Assembly (NCBI GenBank): GCA_950022655.1
Contig: OX465579.1
Span: 135,665,118-135,729,117, forward strand
Direction of reading: 5' to 3'
Length of the DNA: 64,000 bases
DNA from: Alentia gelatinosa
Lineage: Eukaryota > Annelida > Polychaeta > Phyllodocida > Polynoidae
Positions 1 through 13,400 of this stretch are shown in pieces (position 1 is the stretch's first letter; the number at the start of each line of letters is the position of its first letter). The notes under the pieces are model-generated. The model worked only from the letters and a program-made list of their open reading frames with translations. It ran no database searches and was not told the DNA's origin. The position numbers and the translations under genes were made by a program.

Positions 1-389
1 ATCAATAAAGAACCGACTTCAATTTAGTCTTTTGGATACCAAACCTACACGATTTTTGTTAAGCCTAACATAGCGACACTGTTCTCCTCTTATATAGTTT
101 TGCTTGTAATATACTTTTTGACATTTGATAATCACGTACATGTACTGTTATGTTTTTCAACACTAAATAAATACTTCTATCATTTTCTCAGATAGAAAAT
201 TTAATAAATTAAGTGATTTTTTGCCTCTATTTCAAATATGTGTTATGTTCAGTTCAATAGATATCATAGATATCATTTCACATATTCTAAAACGTGTGGC
301 GACGTAAAGATAAAACTAATGGGTGTTCCAGTCTTGTATTTCTTTCATGTGAAAAAAAAAAAATTAAAATTACTCTCCAGAGAGAACCA
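1..389. other. AT-rich UBE4A intron sequence, no gene seen
   Basis: Presumed to be intron between the 1512-1697 exon and the next UBE4A exon beyond the left edge. It opens with AATAAAGAACC, resembling the 3' tail of the LINE ending near 23690 but too short to call. The intron stretches 4131-4920 and 5100-5490 likewise hold only AT-rich sequence and a T/G homopolymer run near 4808-4830. Confidence 0.4.
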
Positions 390-1208
390 GGGCCCTGTTT
401 TTTAGTCACGACATCGCAAGTATACGATCGGCTGAGATCGGATCAAGATTTTACGCGTGTTTTCAAGACACAAGATGGCGGGTGTGCTATAGACACGGTC
501 GTATGTTGAATCGAACTATCTTGGCGAGATGTATCGGAAGTTAAGACAAGTATAGAACTGTCTTAGGTTCTATAAAACGTCACTGTAGTTTTCCTGTGCT
601 TTCCATAGGAGTTAAGCTATGAAATTTTGACATGAGTTTGGGATACATATAAACTATAATCGTTCCAAATATGAAGAGGATAGGGTGTAGCTTTCCGAAG
701 TTATCGGCGTTTGGATTTCGTCATAGCAAACGTCTGCTCTGGTGGCCTAACACCCTCCCACCTCCCTGCGCAGTGAATGTCGAGGTCACTGCATAAATTA
801 GGGTCACGTGAGCATAGGGCTACACTGGCCACCAGAGCAGAGATTGCTATGACGAAATTGAAACGCCGATAACTTCGGAACGGTGCGGCCGTTTTTATTC
901 ATATTTGGTACGATTACAGGTTATATGTATACCTTACTCGTGTTCAAATTTCATTGCTTAATTCCTACGGGAAGTTAAGTTGCGCATTCGATACGACATG
1001 TCCAGAGTGGTCTTAGAGATACGACACTTATGACCACTTTTTTCCGCTCCATTGGCCACCGACTGTCGTGACTATAGCACACCTTTTAGCTCCCTAAGTG
1101 TCGTATCTTCACTAAGTGTCTTAACCAATCTATGATTGTATCTCTCTAGCACACTGACGGTAGATACGTGTCATAAGTTGCGAATGTCGTGACTAAAAAA
1201 CAGGGCCC
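390..1208. repeat. Foldback / MITE-like element with GGGCCCTG termini in UBE4A intron
   Basis: The left end (GGGCCCTGTTTTTTAGTCAC) is matched in inverted orientation at the right end (1179-1208). Inverted matches continue inwards over roughly 380 nt per arm, with several well-conserved blocks. These include a CCGAAGTTATCGGCG block at about 697 against its reverse complement near 880, and a CATAGCAA/TTGCTATG pair. The centre is about 80 nt near 748-828. Arms have diverged, so the element is old. No clear target-site duplication was found. It looks like a nonautonomous DNA transposon; the superfamily is not assigned. Confidence 0.6.
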
Positions 1209-1511
1209 AGGAGAGATATCTTGAGGCAAATTCTTCCTGGTGATGGAATAAGTATATTTTAAGATAATAATCTAGAAGATTGAATAAAGTGTATTTGAAA
1301 CAGGGTGTCGAAAATAGCCCCTCCACCTGATCCCTGATAATGGGTCAAATACATTGAAAAATAGCAAATTCTCCTATTTATTGCTTGGTTTCCAAAAGGA
1401 TTTCCGAAACGCCTACCAATCTGTAAAAATGACAAATATCTAATATACAGGGCATCTTTGGATATAAAGGAACATACTCACACCTTTCTGACAGCAGGAT
1501 TACCAACTTAC

Positions 1512-4500
1512 CGTATGAATTCTTGACTCTATCAAATCCATTTCCCCCTTCGTGGAACGTGAAGCTTTCTCGAAAAACTCGTAGGGAGGTGCCTCGTTCT
1601 TCTTGAGGCAGCTTATACCGAGGATCCTACCCAGTACTGTGTTCTCGTACTCTGCACCCAGACTTAGGTTCTGAGGTGTGGAGTGGGCGAGGAAACACTG
1701 TAATCAAATAGAAACGTCGGAGACATCAATAAGACTTAATTAAGTGTATTCAGCAGGGATACAAGTCATAGTGAAAAGAAAATATGGGAAACTATCGAGA
1801 GTAAAATACAGGGGCCCGTTTCAATAGATTTGGCACCACAGCAAATGGAGCACCGAAATAGCGGTAGTAATAACAGAAAATGATCGGGCATTTCTTAGTC
1901 TCGTTTCAATATCCTCATCACTGTTGCACACAACTTTCTGTTCACTATGCCAACATGACGAAAGTAAAGTTTGATAAATCTATGTTTAATGAATCAATGA
2001 ATATCCGCAGAGTATTCCTGGTGTCTTTTCTCCATTTGTCAGTCTTTATTTGACGGTGCCTAACACAGTAGGTCTCGTTTTTCAGAGATGTAAGTGATAG
2101 CCTAGAGTCGAATGATGTAGTAGGTTGCATGTGATAATGGGTCGAGAGGTACAGTGACTGAAGTTCTTGGTTTGAATAATATCATTTTTTTTTCACAAAG
2201 GAGCTGACCACTAGAGAATTATGAAAATCAATATATGGTGAAAAGATACCTATGGAATTCTTCTCAGCATGTTTTTGTTACTTAAATATGTTATCACATT
2301 TGATAATACATGTTATAAAACTATTATTGTGATCAGTACGAGAGGTTAGACTCTCTTGTGAATAGTGGCACTACAGTGGCAATAACAGTGAACAGAAATT
2401 TAATTCTAAAACGGTCACTACCACTGTTGATGCTGACCACGTTCAAAGTTATTTCATTTTTGTACTTCATTTTATGTCCGAATATGCTTTACAGAGCAGT
2501 GCAATTGTACGAAGGCAGCTAAGCAAAATGTTAGAAAACCAATCCTGGTGAATTTGTCTCATTAAATAAAAAATATTTAACCAATAATTAAATAATTCCA
2601 AATTATTGCTTGTGTCTTTCCCAACATTACAATTATTATTTTAAGTCTCTATGTGCATTTTTGACGATTTTGAGTTATGGTGCCCACCACTGGAGCTCTC
2701 ATTTGTAAGATAACCCATGGTCAAGCGATACTGTAGGTTATGTGGGTACAGCTTGAGTGGTGCAACAAGGAAGTTGACAACCAGAGGATTATGGAAATTG
2801 TGATATAGGTAAAACGTATATATGGAATTCTTCGCAACATATTTTTCTTAACTTAAATTTTATGAAGTGACTGATATAAGATGTTTAAAATTGTTGTTTT
2901 GAGCAGTACTAAAGGTTAGGCTCTCTCTCTTGAACAGCAGCACGGTGGCAGTTACATCAAACAGAAATTATGCTCTGAAACCGTGACTGCCATGTTCAAA
3001 GTACCACTCGCTGGTGCGTCCATAACTTATTGAAAAACAAACCGCTGCTAATAGATTTTCAAATAGTGAAAAGGATCCCTGGTCATAACAACAATTTTGT
3101 AACATATTTCATCAGATATTATAACATATCTAAGTAAAGAAAAACATGCTGTAAAGAATTCCATAAGTATTCTTAACCATATATTTATTTTCATAATTCT
3201 CTAGTGGTCAACTCCTTTGTGAGAAGCATTATTCTATTCAAACCAAGAATTGGAGGCACTGCACCACTCAGCCTATTCTCACATGGAATCTACTGCAGCA
3301 CCCAAATTTAGCTATCACTTCCAGCTGCAACAAACGAGAACTCTGTCAGGCACCCTAACTCAGTCAAAAATGTACGTAGAGATGTCAAATAAAAACTGAT
3401 ATGTGGGAAAAGACGCAGGGAATACTTTGAAACAAATTATTCATTGAATATTCCGTTCACTATGCTGACAAGTATCTAAATATAAATTCATATTCCTGGA
3501 GACATATGACATGATGGAAATAAAACGACTGAGTAATGAGGTATTGGGGAATTTACTCATGATAAATGTCTATGGCGAAAACAGTTTTCATTTGGGTACT
3601 ATGAAAAAGTTACCTCGGCCAAATAAGGTCTCCTAGTGAAGAACATAGCGATATTAGCTGAGGTAAAAGCCACTGGATGACTGAGTGAGGCATCCTTTTC
3701 CAGCATATCCCTGATCTTGGTGAGAACCGGATAAAAAACATCAGCCACACTTCCCTCGTCACTATTTTCATGAATCTCAGCCGCCACATCCTCAAAGAAG
3801 GTGAACATACGCGTATCTTCTGGAAGTACAAATGTAAAAAGACAATCAAGTCAGCTACAATTTTATACGTAAAGTTAATATCGCGATATAACCTAATGCA
3901 ATTACTGATGACTTTAAATTCTATCTGATTTGATTTTCCCATAATTTTGTTTTACTTTTTTCTGAAGAAAAAAAACCTCACAAAAATATTCATAGTTGAT
4001 ACAAACCGCTTGAGAATATATCGAGGAATTGGTCTGTGTAATCAAGGCCTGTGAAGAAGTCTGGGTGTTGTGAGCACATCCGGCTGTTACTGAGGATGAC
4101 AGACCGGCACTCCTTAATCACCTTGCCCTAGAAATATATACAGCGAATATTACTAACAACATTATAACATGTATTATACAGTTGGTAATGAACAGACATG
4201 TTACCTCCCTCTAATACACACACAAATCTGGTAATTAATGAAAAATTTAACTTTTCTTCCTCAATACCTTTTATTTCAATTACTAAGAACTCTCAAATAG
4301 AAACAACCATTTTACCAAATATTATCTTAATTACTAGTACACCTTTTTTAGATTTCTAAGATCTCGCGAAAACTGCCTTTTTGATGATTATATACGATCT
4401 AATCGTCCTAAAGATTCCATAAGATTGTGTTGAATTTATCACAAAACCAACAACACCGGCATTTATTTTTAATGTAGTCTTTAATGGTTACTTAGTTTTC

Positions 4501-6270
4501 GTTGCATTGTATAACATTGACACTACGTTTCGGCTGTTGTGCCTTCGTCATGCATAAGATTAGTTGATAACATGCATATCTGCTATCAATTGGAAATTCT
4601 GGTATTGTAAATTAAGATTTTTTTAATAAAAGCGTTAAAATGGGAAGGTGACTTGAAATGACGAACATTTTTGTGCGAAGAATACGTGCAAAAATATAGT
4701 GTGTAAAATTGTTCTTTACCTGGTAGCGTGTTGTCCTAACCGAAAACGCTTCATTTTTACATACTTGTGCATCTTATCATTAATCTAGGATACAGTTTTT
4801 TTGTTTCTTTTTTTTTTGGGGGGGTGGGGGGATTGCCATACTTCTCAGTGTATGATATCAACTGGAGGCACATACATTATGGATGATAAATGACATAAAA
4901 TCATCGATTATTGGCTCAGTACCTCGTTTAGTCGCGCATGTTCTTCACAACGACTGAAGCAGTTGTACAGGTATCGGAGATGAGCCGCCTCCCCAGCCTC
5001 GCCTGCTCCTACTGGACTCGCTTTACGCTTACTGGACGTTTTTATGACGCTGTTCCCGGGGGACTGCAGCATAAGTCGGTCAAAGACAGCCTGCGTAGCA
5101 AATCATACCATGATTTACCTCGTGCTCGAACCAGACAATGGAAGATAACTTTCACAATCTAGACAATATACTCTATATTTTATGTCTTAGTCATACTAGG
5201 AAATATTTCTATATCTAGACAGAAATCAAAGGATCGAGATGACAAATAAAGTAGCATTTACAATATTCTTTATGCCAACATTCTCTAATGACACAGACTG
5301 TGGCAATATCATACATGGAACTGCAAAGAATCACAAGAATCCAGTAAAACGTATTCAACTTTTTGGAATGTTCTTATGTACCATGTTTCTTTAGGCAACA
5401 CTATTGAACGAGCGAGTAGGCTTTGAAATATTCTTCACAAGAATAATGAGATTCCTGCTTGTATCATAAAATAAAAAAATACCAAACGTGTATATACCTG
5501 GTTCAAATTGTCCAAATCCAGCTGTGTTTGTTTTAATGATGAACATAGTTCATCGAGGAAAACTAACTGTGGTGGACGGTTTTGCCCTCCAGTTTCTGGT
5601 AACAGAAAATAGTGAAAATGATAAGTACGTCACAGGCGATCAAAACAAAATGACATTTACGGATCGGTTCCAAGAGCATATAACTTTAGACCACTTCGAC
5701 TTTTACTTTATTTAAATGCGTTCTTAGTTCAATATTATGGCGTTGATAATTGTAGCATATAATTAGGTACCGGTATTTAATAAGTTAAGTCACTCACCTT
5801 TATTCAATGTTATCAAGAAAACGTTTTCTATAATAGCATTTACATTGCTCTGTTCTTCTGGCTTTACTTTACCGGGGCCGAGTTTGCTTTCTTTTTCGAA
5901 TGAGGTAACGACTGTGAAGAAAAGCAAAATCACCATGAAAGCGATTCGTATAATTCTGATTTACACGATTTCATATTCATATTTTTACGTATGCTAATAT
6001 GCGTATGCTATTGATTTTTATCCCTAAATTGGAGGAACACCATTCTTGAGACGTTATCTGATTTTCAACATCATACATTGGATCTTTGAAACATCATTGG
6101 TAGTAACATCAAAACTCTGAACGAGATCATTTGCTTCTCTTGATTTAAAATATCTAATGATGAAGATTCTTACCTGTTGTATCACTTGTAGTCTGAGATT
6201 TAAACTTATTACTGAACTGTTGTGCTTGATCCGCCGAGGAGAAGAGGGCGGCAAATGGATTGTTCTCCAT
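1512..6270 (-). CDS. UBE4A: UBE4A, ubiquitin conjugation factor E4 A (5' part, 7 coding exons; continues off left edge)
   Basis: E4-type ubiquitin ligase that elongates ubiquitin chains on proteasome substrates. Seven coding exons on the minus strand were read from GT/AG sites: 6270-6174, 5911-5798, 5595-5498, 5090-4923, 4127-4007, 3819-3614 and 1697-1512. All phases agree, giving 330 codons without a stop. The start is an ATG at 6270 encoding MENNPFAALFSS, the conserved UBE4A N-terminus; a splice acceptor lies 4 nt upstream (exon edge 6274). Later exons follow the vertebrate protein in order: an IIENVFLITLNK block, a QLVFLDEL block, AVFDRLMLQSPGN, AHLRYLYNCFSRCEEHA, ECRSVILSNSR, FFEDVAAEI...FFTRRPYLAE, and NTVLGRILGISCLKKNE at the start of the UFD2-core region. 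The C-terminal U-box would lie left of position 1. I prefer UBE4A to UBE4B because of the NPFAALF start. No exon is seen in 1-1511. Confidence 0.88.
1990..3460. repeat. 1.5-kb imperfect foldback repeat in UBE4A intron
   Basis: The left arm (about 1990-2340) and right arm (about 3075-3460) are imperfect reverse complements. Both contain the chain of motifs CAGT(T/C)TTTATTTGAC, TTCTTGGTTTGAAT, CACAAAGGAG(C/T)TGACCAC and TAGAGAATTATGAAAAT. The centre also holds a direct copy of part of the left arm: 2205-2455 and 2765-3005 share the ATTATG(A/G)AAAT, TATGGAATTCTTC and AGGTTAG(A/G)CTCTC blocks. No ORF is present. The whole structure lies in the intron between UBE4A exons 3614-3819 and 1512-1697. 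Confidence 0.6.
4519..4558 (-). other. Hammerhead-ribozyme-like relic motif (low confidence)
   Basis: On the minus strand the block reads ATGACGA, then a hairpin AGGC-ACAACA-GCC, then GAAAC. This resembles the hammerhead core CUGANGA-stem II-GAAA, but the essential first C of the core is replaced by A, so self-cleavage is not expected. Such motifs occur in terminal repeats of Penelope-like and other retroelements. No further element was recognised around it in the UBE4A intron. Confidence 0.2.
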
Positions 6271-7290
6271 GTTTCTATAAAAAAAAGAAAAAGTGACTTG
6301 AAAAAACAAAGTTCTATCATAAAACATGCACTTTTTGTTTGGGTAGTTTAACATTCAATTTTACATATCCAGGTGGAATAACAATGTATGCAGCCTGGTT
6401 GATCCAGGTATCTCTTATATCTTATCGGAAATCTTACAATGCTTAAGGAAGTAAATAATTTCTCTAATGCCGTTGCCAGTGTTGTGGAAAACACTACCGG
6501 TACATATTGATGTTACATTCTTTAGGTATTCCTTCCTGCTCTTTTTACATGAGGTGTTTAACACTCAACCGAGTGTTGCATGTCTGGTACACTGGTCAAT
6601 TTGTGTCAATTTCATGTGACCGGTTCACAGACGGGTCAGTTTTACCATGGACAGTGTGTCTCTAGAGTTGAATGTCCATGGATTCACCTGTTCAGTTCTT
6701 GCCAGGTTCTCTTTCCTAAAGGTCTGGCTAGTAGCTACAACAATTTCTTGTAGTTTGTTGTCTCTTTTGCAGTTCCAAAGTTTCTGTCAACTTTTTTAAA
6801 ATGTGCTCCTTGGCCATTGATTTCTTTCAGGTCTGTATCCAGTGCATGTGGAGACTGGAACTGTGTCACACTCACAGTGTGTGTGCTCCAACTATTCTGA
6901 TATTGACTTTTTTAGTGTCCGTTTAAAGATTTGTCAATGCATTAGCCTGCTGTTACAAGAGGATACAGCTACCACCAGCAAACGTGCTGCGGATGACTGC
7001 CATCTGAGCAATTAAACCAGTACCACTGCACATTGCCTACGACAAGTAGAAGTACGAGGGTTGGCTTACGATACCAAGCCTGAGTCAAAATACGGCACTC
7101 CCACTTGGTCCACGAGACTCGGTTGTGCGGCTCAAAAACAGTAAAGACCATCGATCTATGTTACAAGACTACTCTCTATTGTATCAGTTACCTCAGTGAA
7201 TCATTCTATAGTGCTTGATTAAAAATCGTTGGAATATTAATTTAGTTTTTAGAGAAAACGTAAATGTATACTAGGTCCTGGGTGACTTAC

Positions 7291-7479
7291 GTGTTGGCGA
7301 GTGTTGGTATTTGTCGCGATAATATTTTCCGATAGAAAGATCGTAGTTCATGTTTGTTCCGAGAGGTGGCGCCTGCATATGTTTTTTTAGTGGGCGACAT
7401 TTTATCAATACACCATAGTGACATGGAGCGGTGAATTTGATGTTTTAATCGATCTTTTCACCATTCCCAAAATACGAGT
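7291..7479. promoter_or_regulatory. Probable bidirectional promoter between UBE4A and HAUS2, with UBE4A 5'UTR exon end
   Basis: HAUS2 starts at 7480 (+), and the first coding exon of UBE4A (-) has a splice acceptor just upstream of its ATG, so UBE4A needs an upstream noncoding exon. On the minus strand a good donor (CCAACAC|GTAAGT) sits at 7291/7290, which fits a 5'UTR exon ending there. Its start is not resolved. The exon contains a short upstream ATG out of frame with UBE4A. No TATA box is evident on either strand, as expected for divergent housekeeping promoters. The promoter role is inferred from gene layout. Confidence 0.45.
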
Positions 7480-10400
7480 ATGGAGGGAAACAGGACAGAC
7501 ATCTGCTACGCTAGGAATCCATGGACAGATGATGATCGATCTTTAGGACGCATTAAGGACGTCCTCTTTCTTTGTGAAAGTACTGGGCATCTCGAACAAG
7601 TAAGCACTGGGGAAAATGTGTAGGGAACTCAGTCACTCAGTAATTAGTAAACCAAATTGTCTGACAGTGCGAATGGTCTGATACCCGATCTATCTAATTC
7701 AATAAACGTTAAGCGTATGAGGAACAGTCAAACTGTCTCCAGCAAGCATTTTTTGTTAGGTATGCCATCATTAAACCTATATATATTGTCACATATAGTA
7801 ACGAAGGGAGTGTTCAATAATTATGGCCGGGGGGGGGGGGGGGGTGCAACTTTTTTTTGTATTCCGAGGGGGGGGGGGCAAATGTTTTGGGGGTATTCCA
7901 AGGGTTGGGCTAACTTTTATTTGTATTTCCATAGGGGGTGGGCAAATTTTTTCACTATTTTAGTATTTCTGTCAGGGGTCAACGTTTACAGCTAACCTAG
8001 CGACTTCGTCCAGTCCGAGTCCGTACAATTAAAAATAAAATGAGATGTCGGGCTGCCAAAAGAGTCTCGAACTCCCAACGCCCACGTTCCCAGACGGACG
8101 CTCTGATGACTGCTCCACAGAGTCAGATGATTGAGCAGGTCCAAATACTTAGTCTGGTGGTGGTCACTGGGTGGTGGTGGGTGGAGGGAGGGGAATCAGC
8201 GGAATTTTGAAAGGGCTACCAGCGAAAGTTGAGATCTCATTGGTTTCTCATGAGAAAAGTAGATCAGAAAACTACAATACTAAACTTTGATTTCGGCATG
8301 GCTCGAAATGAATCAGAAGAGAAGGAGTTTGTCTGAGTATAGTCCTATAAAAAAGAAGAACAGGTTTGAGTTTTTCACTAAACGAGAATCTCACTCTCGT
8401 GCAGGGATGCCAGTTTTCAATGTTTCCATTGAAATTCATGTTTTCGTTTTCAGTGAATAAAACGTTTTTTTCTTTTAATGATATTGGCAGGACAACTGCT
8501 AAATTACCCAAGATAGCCAAAGCCCTTGGTTCTAACATTGAACCTCCCCACAGATCCATGTAAAAAATAGAATCTCACCCATAATGCCTTGATCCAGGGA
8601 ACAGCACTATGAACAAAGAGAACTCTTCATTGAGAACTCTACATTGAATACTTAATGGAGATCAGCGTGCAAAAAAATGGGACTTTGTCTTCCTTCTGTA
8701 GTGCCACACCATGGATTGATCCATTCATACCAAAGATCCCTCACGCCATGCCAGAATATAACAAATTGCCACAATATCCATAATTGCATGTCAGTGATAC
8801 TGCTACAAGAAACAGTGAAGGTCCTGTAATGGAGCCTGATAACTACCAACTGATGGCACAAATCAAGAAAGCAGTTGCTGCTGGATATTTATATATGAAC
8901 AACAAGTGTCAATAAGTGACTTCGTTGAGAATTAGGTTCTAGGTAGTCAAGCTTTGTGATTGATTATATGGGTACAGGAGAGATGGGGGCTTCCAGTATG
9001 TCTGATAGCTACCAACTACGGCCTCAATTTGGCAGGGGTTGATTTTGAGTTAGAACACTTGCAGAATCTTACAACTATAGAGACTAGGAGCATCAACTCA
9101 AACTGTCATCATAGCATCATATGGTAGTGCAACCAGTTGGCATTGTGCTCGATGCTATCACACTTCAAGCATTTGCCTGTGCCTGTATGTAGAACCTCAT
9201 ATCCTCACTAAGTATAGGGGGAAGAGTTAAATATGACATTTCACACAAGCCTTGCTTTGAACTTGGAAGTGGGGAATTCAAAAAGTGGCAGTAGGAAAGC
9301 CTTCATGCTGGACTTCGAAGCTATGACAAGTGTGTGCCCAAATTAGATTTGCAATGGTGCCAACAGCTGAAATAAGGCAAATATCTTAATGTTTTTGAGG
9401 TATATAGTAATGAGAAAACTGTAAACCTAAGTTTATAATGCTTTGATTCCTCACCTGTGTTCCCTGATGTTTAACACTTGGTCTAAATACCTCATTTTAA
9501 ATACCTGTACAACACAGTTTCACAGACATTGAAACATTACTCCTGAGGAGTATTTTTGTCATAACCTGCCTACTTAAGCTGGAGCTCCACAAGGCAATAA
9601 GACAAAGCAGCATCATGTAGAAATGCTTTTCAAAGGATATCTGAGGCAAAATATTTCGCGTACGCGTTCGCAGCCCTGGTCCCGGGTGTGGGTGTGGGGC
9701 GTCTAGCGTTAACAAAAAATTTGGAAACCTCACGCACTGAAGTGGCGTTTCTCGACACCAAAATCGTGATATACAACGAGGGGAAGCTAAAGAGCGACCT
9801 CTACGTAAAGCCGACTGACCGCAACACATACCTTAGGTATGACTCGGCACACCCGCCATCACAGAAACGAAGCATCCCTTACTCACAACTCCTGAGGGTA
9901 AGACGCATCTGTACAGACCAGGCGGACTATGAAAAACACGCTCAACAAAAACTCAGAGAATTCCAAGAGAGAGGGTACCCAGACCGTATCCTAAAGGAAT
10001 GCAAAGAGAAAACGGACAATCTGAGAAGGGAACATCTCCTCAGTAAGACGAAAACCGACCCAAAAAAAGACGGACAGGATAAAACATTCCTGATCTGCAC
10101 ATACCACACCAATGGCATCATCCTTCCCAAGATCGTGGATTCCAATTGGAACCTTCTAGGGAAATCGAAAACGACAAAGAACATCTACGAAAGTAGACTG
10201 ATCAAAGGCTATCGGAGACCCAAGAACCTAAAGAATTACCTGGTGAGGGCACGTACGAACTACAAGACGGAAAACGGGAAACCCCGAAAAAAACTTGATC
10301 GCAACATTTGTAAAAAGAAAAACTGCAAATACTGCGAAACACTCAACACCGATGGTAAGGTGAAATGCAAAAGCATGGACAAAAACCACAACACCAAAAC

Positions 10401-13400
10401 CGGAGCGACCTGCAACAGCTCGAACCTGATATATTGCATCACCTGCAAAAAATGCGAGATGCAATACATAGGACAAACCAAGAGAAAGATCAAAGAGAGA
10501 ATGAGGGAGCACTTCAGATCCGTCGAAACAAAGAGCAGGATAAGTGACATCCCCAAACACTTCAACAAAAATGATCACCACGGGGTATCTGATATGGAGT
10601 TCATCATACTGGACTACATACCCAGACATCCCGATAGCAAATCTGCCAAAGAAATCCGGCTTAAGATCGAATACAATTGGATCCACCGGATGAAAACACA
10701 GGCCCCACAAGGCCTGAACACTATGGACAGTAGATACGGTTGATAGGGGAACCATTACGCCACGTCAAAATTTTTTTTGTTAACGCTAGACGCCCCACAC
10801 CCACACCCGGGACCAGGGCTGCGAACGCGTACGCGAAATATTTTGCCTCAGATTTAATCACACACACCCCCATCAACGCCTAAGCGACCACATGTGGCGG
10901 TCTTCAAAACGAACTCCATTTAAATCACTCAAAAAAAGCCAGAATCACTTTTACATCCCCAACATGGAAGTAAAACTCACCTTAAAACATCCACAAACCA
11001 GTGGACGTTACATATAAAAAGATCAGCCAATGATAGCCTGACGATATTGTACGCAATTGAAACTGTTGGTATGGTCCAGACAGTCCCATACTTCTGGACA
11101 GACACTGTACACACTAACTCCCTGATCCTCCACCAGATGGCTCAGTCCAGCAAGACACTTGCTTCACCCAGTCCACCACAGAGGGCGCCACCACACAACA
11201 ACAAACCAGCTCCCTCAGTCAGTGTCAACAAACACTGATGAACCAGCACAAATGATTGGCCTCACATGCTTCCCGCCTCTCTTTGTCTTAATCTGCACCA
11301 ATCGGGTGCTAATTAGATCACCATGTGACTGGAAAGGACCAGTGTGTGCCATGCTTTGAAAGTGACCGGAATTAGCTCAAAACGCCGCGAAACGGCCAAG
11401 TGAACGCCGCCACATATCAACAGTCGCTCAAGTAGATCGAACGTCTTGTCAACCTTTTCAAAGGATATGATGACTATGACTGAGAAAAACTATATCATGC
11501 TTAAACAAACTTGACCAACTGTCAGTAGCAGAACTCTATATGTACTTGGAACACCATAAGTTACCTATAACTCATACAAAAAATATCTTCAGAAGATGAT
11601 TATTCCTCATCAGATGAAGAGGGTGTGTTTATAACACGAATATCACTTCAAATGACAAGATCTGGGCAGTGTTCTGAAAGAGCACTTTTTAATCACCCTG
11701 CTGCTTAAGGGGAACACTGCTGCTAAAGGGGGCAATTTGCTTGGAACAGAAATGTTCCTCTCTATTAAGAGTTTATTTTTGGGCACACCCCTCTTAAGGG
11801 GACACCCCGCTTTAGGAGACAGTTCTTCAGAACAGAAATGCTTCAAAACCCTGCTTAAGGAGTCAGTTTGGAGGGACACCTTATCAAATACCCTCCAGAT
11901 TATCTGAAATCCGTATTTATGATGTCTGTGTGGACTGGCCAGACAATTTTTGCAGCAAGGCGTCACCCACAGATACCAAGACAATAGACAAAGCATTATT
12001 GGGCAGGTGGGAGCAGCACAGGTTTGTTGATAGTGTGCTAATCCCTGCATCTCTAGTGGCCCTGGGCGGGCCACAGTTAGTGAGTTTTAGCACCATTGAG
12101 TTTTGCGCCTGCTAAAGGTGGCAGGTAAGAGGGTGGGCTGGAGGCTTTGAAGGTGCTTTGGAGAGAGTACTGAGGTACTGCATTAATACTGTCAATAGGC
12201 ATAGAGTTGCTAGACCACAGAAAGTCCAGTCCACTGTTCTTTGCACTGTGTTGGATGCTGTAAATTCATGTATTATATATCAATTTCTTTCATACATTTG
12301 TGTTTTTGTTTCATAATTATTTGGTATTTATTTTCCAGTTATTTGACTAAAATGTGTTATTTGATAAACCTTTTATCTAATAACCAGTGTTTGTTTCGTT
12401 TATATTCGTATACTCTACTATATAACCATTGGCAGACTAAAAACCCCTCTTAAGGGGACACCCTGCTTAAGAGGACACTTGGCCTGGAAAGGAGGGTGAC
12501 CACTTAAGCAGGGTTTTACTGTATGAATTATTGGAGAAGTGACTGTCTATCATTTTAAGGGAAACCAGCTGCGAGTACACAGAGTTTTCTAAGAACCTAG
12601 CTCTACCAAGTAACTATCATAACAATACATCATAAGTAATCCAACTATGACTTAGTTAACATCTACACCACCACTCTTAACATTGCAAATTTGAGGGAAT
12701 AAACATCCAGAAAGTCCCAGAAGCAGCATTCCCATCCGATGCAATGTTGGAGGAAACGTTTCAGTGATGGATAAACTAGATTCAACCGAATGGCTTTATT
12801 TCACCAGATCTAGGTGCTCTGTGGTTTAATATCACATCATCGACTTTCCTTGCATTTCAGTCCAAAAAGCCCGAAAGCCTTGAGGCAGATGTCAAGGAAA
12901 CGTCTCCATCTATCCAGATGATCACAATGCTTCGTGGCCTCCAGTCCATGAGGAAGGAATTAAATGACGTAAGAGTGGTTTCTCGCTATGCGATGTAATG
13001 TAGAGAACATTCCAATACGAAACACCTCCTGTTTAGATTGAAATAGTTACAGTGTATTCAGTGGGTCATTGTACGGAAAATATACTCTGAGCAATTTCTT
13101 TGCCTCCCTTCATTCTACAGAAGCTCATTGTGATTATATTTGGTATTCATGGCCAGAGAATATTATAATGTAACAGGACCTGTATAGTATTAGGGGTTTC
13201 TTGCTATACCTTCGGCTTTATAGTCATTGAAACCTGTAAAAACATGTAAATTTAACTGTATTTTTTTTTACAAATTGATCTACAACTCATTTTACAAGTC
13301 GACGTATCACTCCATACCAACCCAACATTAATACCAACATTACGATTTCTTTATTCAGGTCAACAATGAAATACAAAGGCGCCTACGAGATAAAGAAACA

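Noticed and set aside
6391..6405. GCCTGGTTGATCCAG, resembling the 5' end of 18S rRNA
   Set aside because: Only about 12 nt match and flanking sequence does not continue as rRNA.
7657..7995. 112-codon ORF with Gly run
   Set aside because: It reads through poly-G tracts and has no motif; it lies in HAUS2 intron 1.
10228..10755. Minus-strand ORFs opposite the Penelope GIY-YIG ORF
   Set aside because: The plus strand has clear domain motifs; the reverse frames are shadows.
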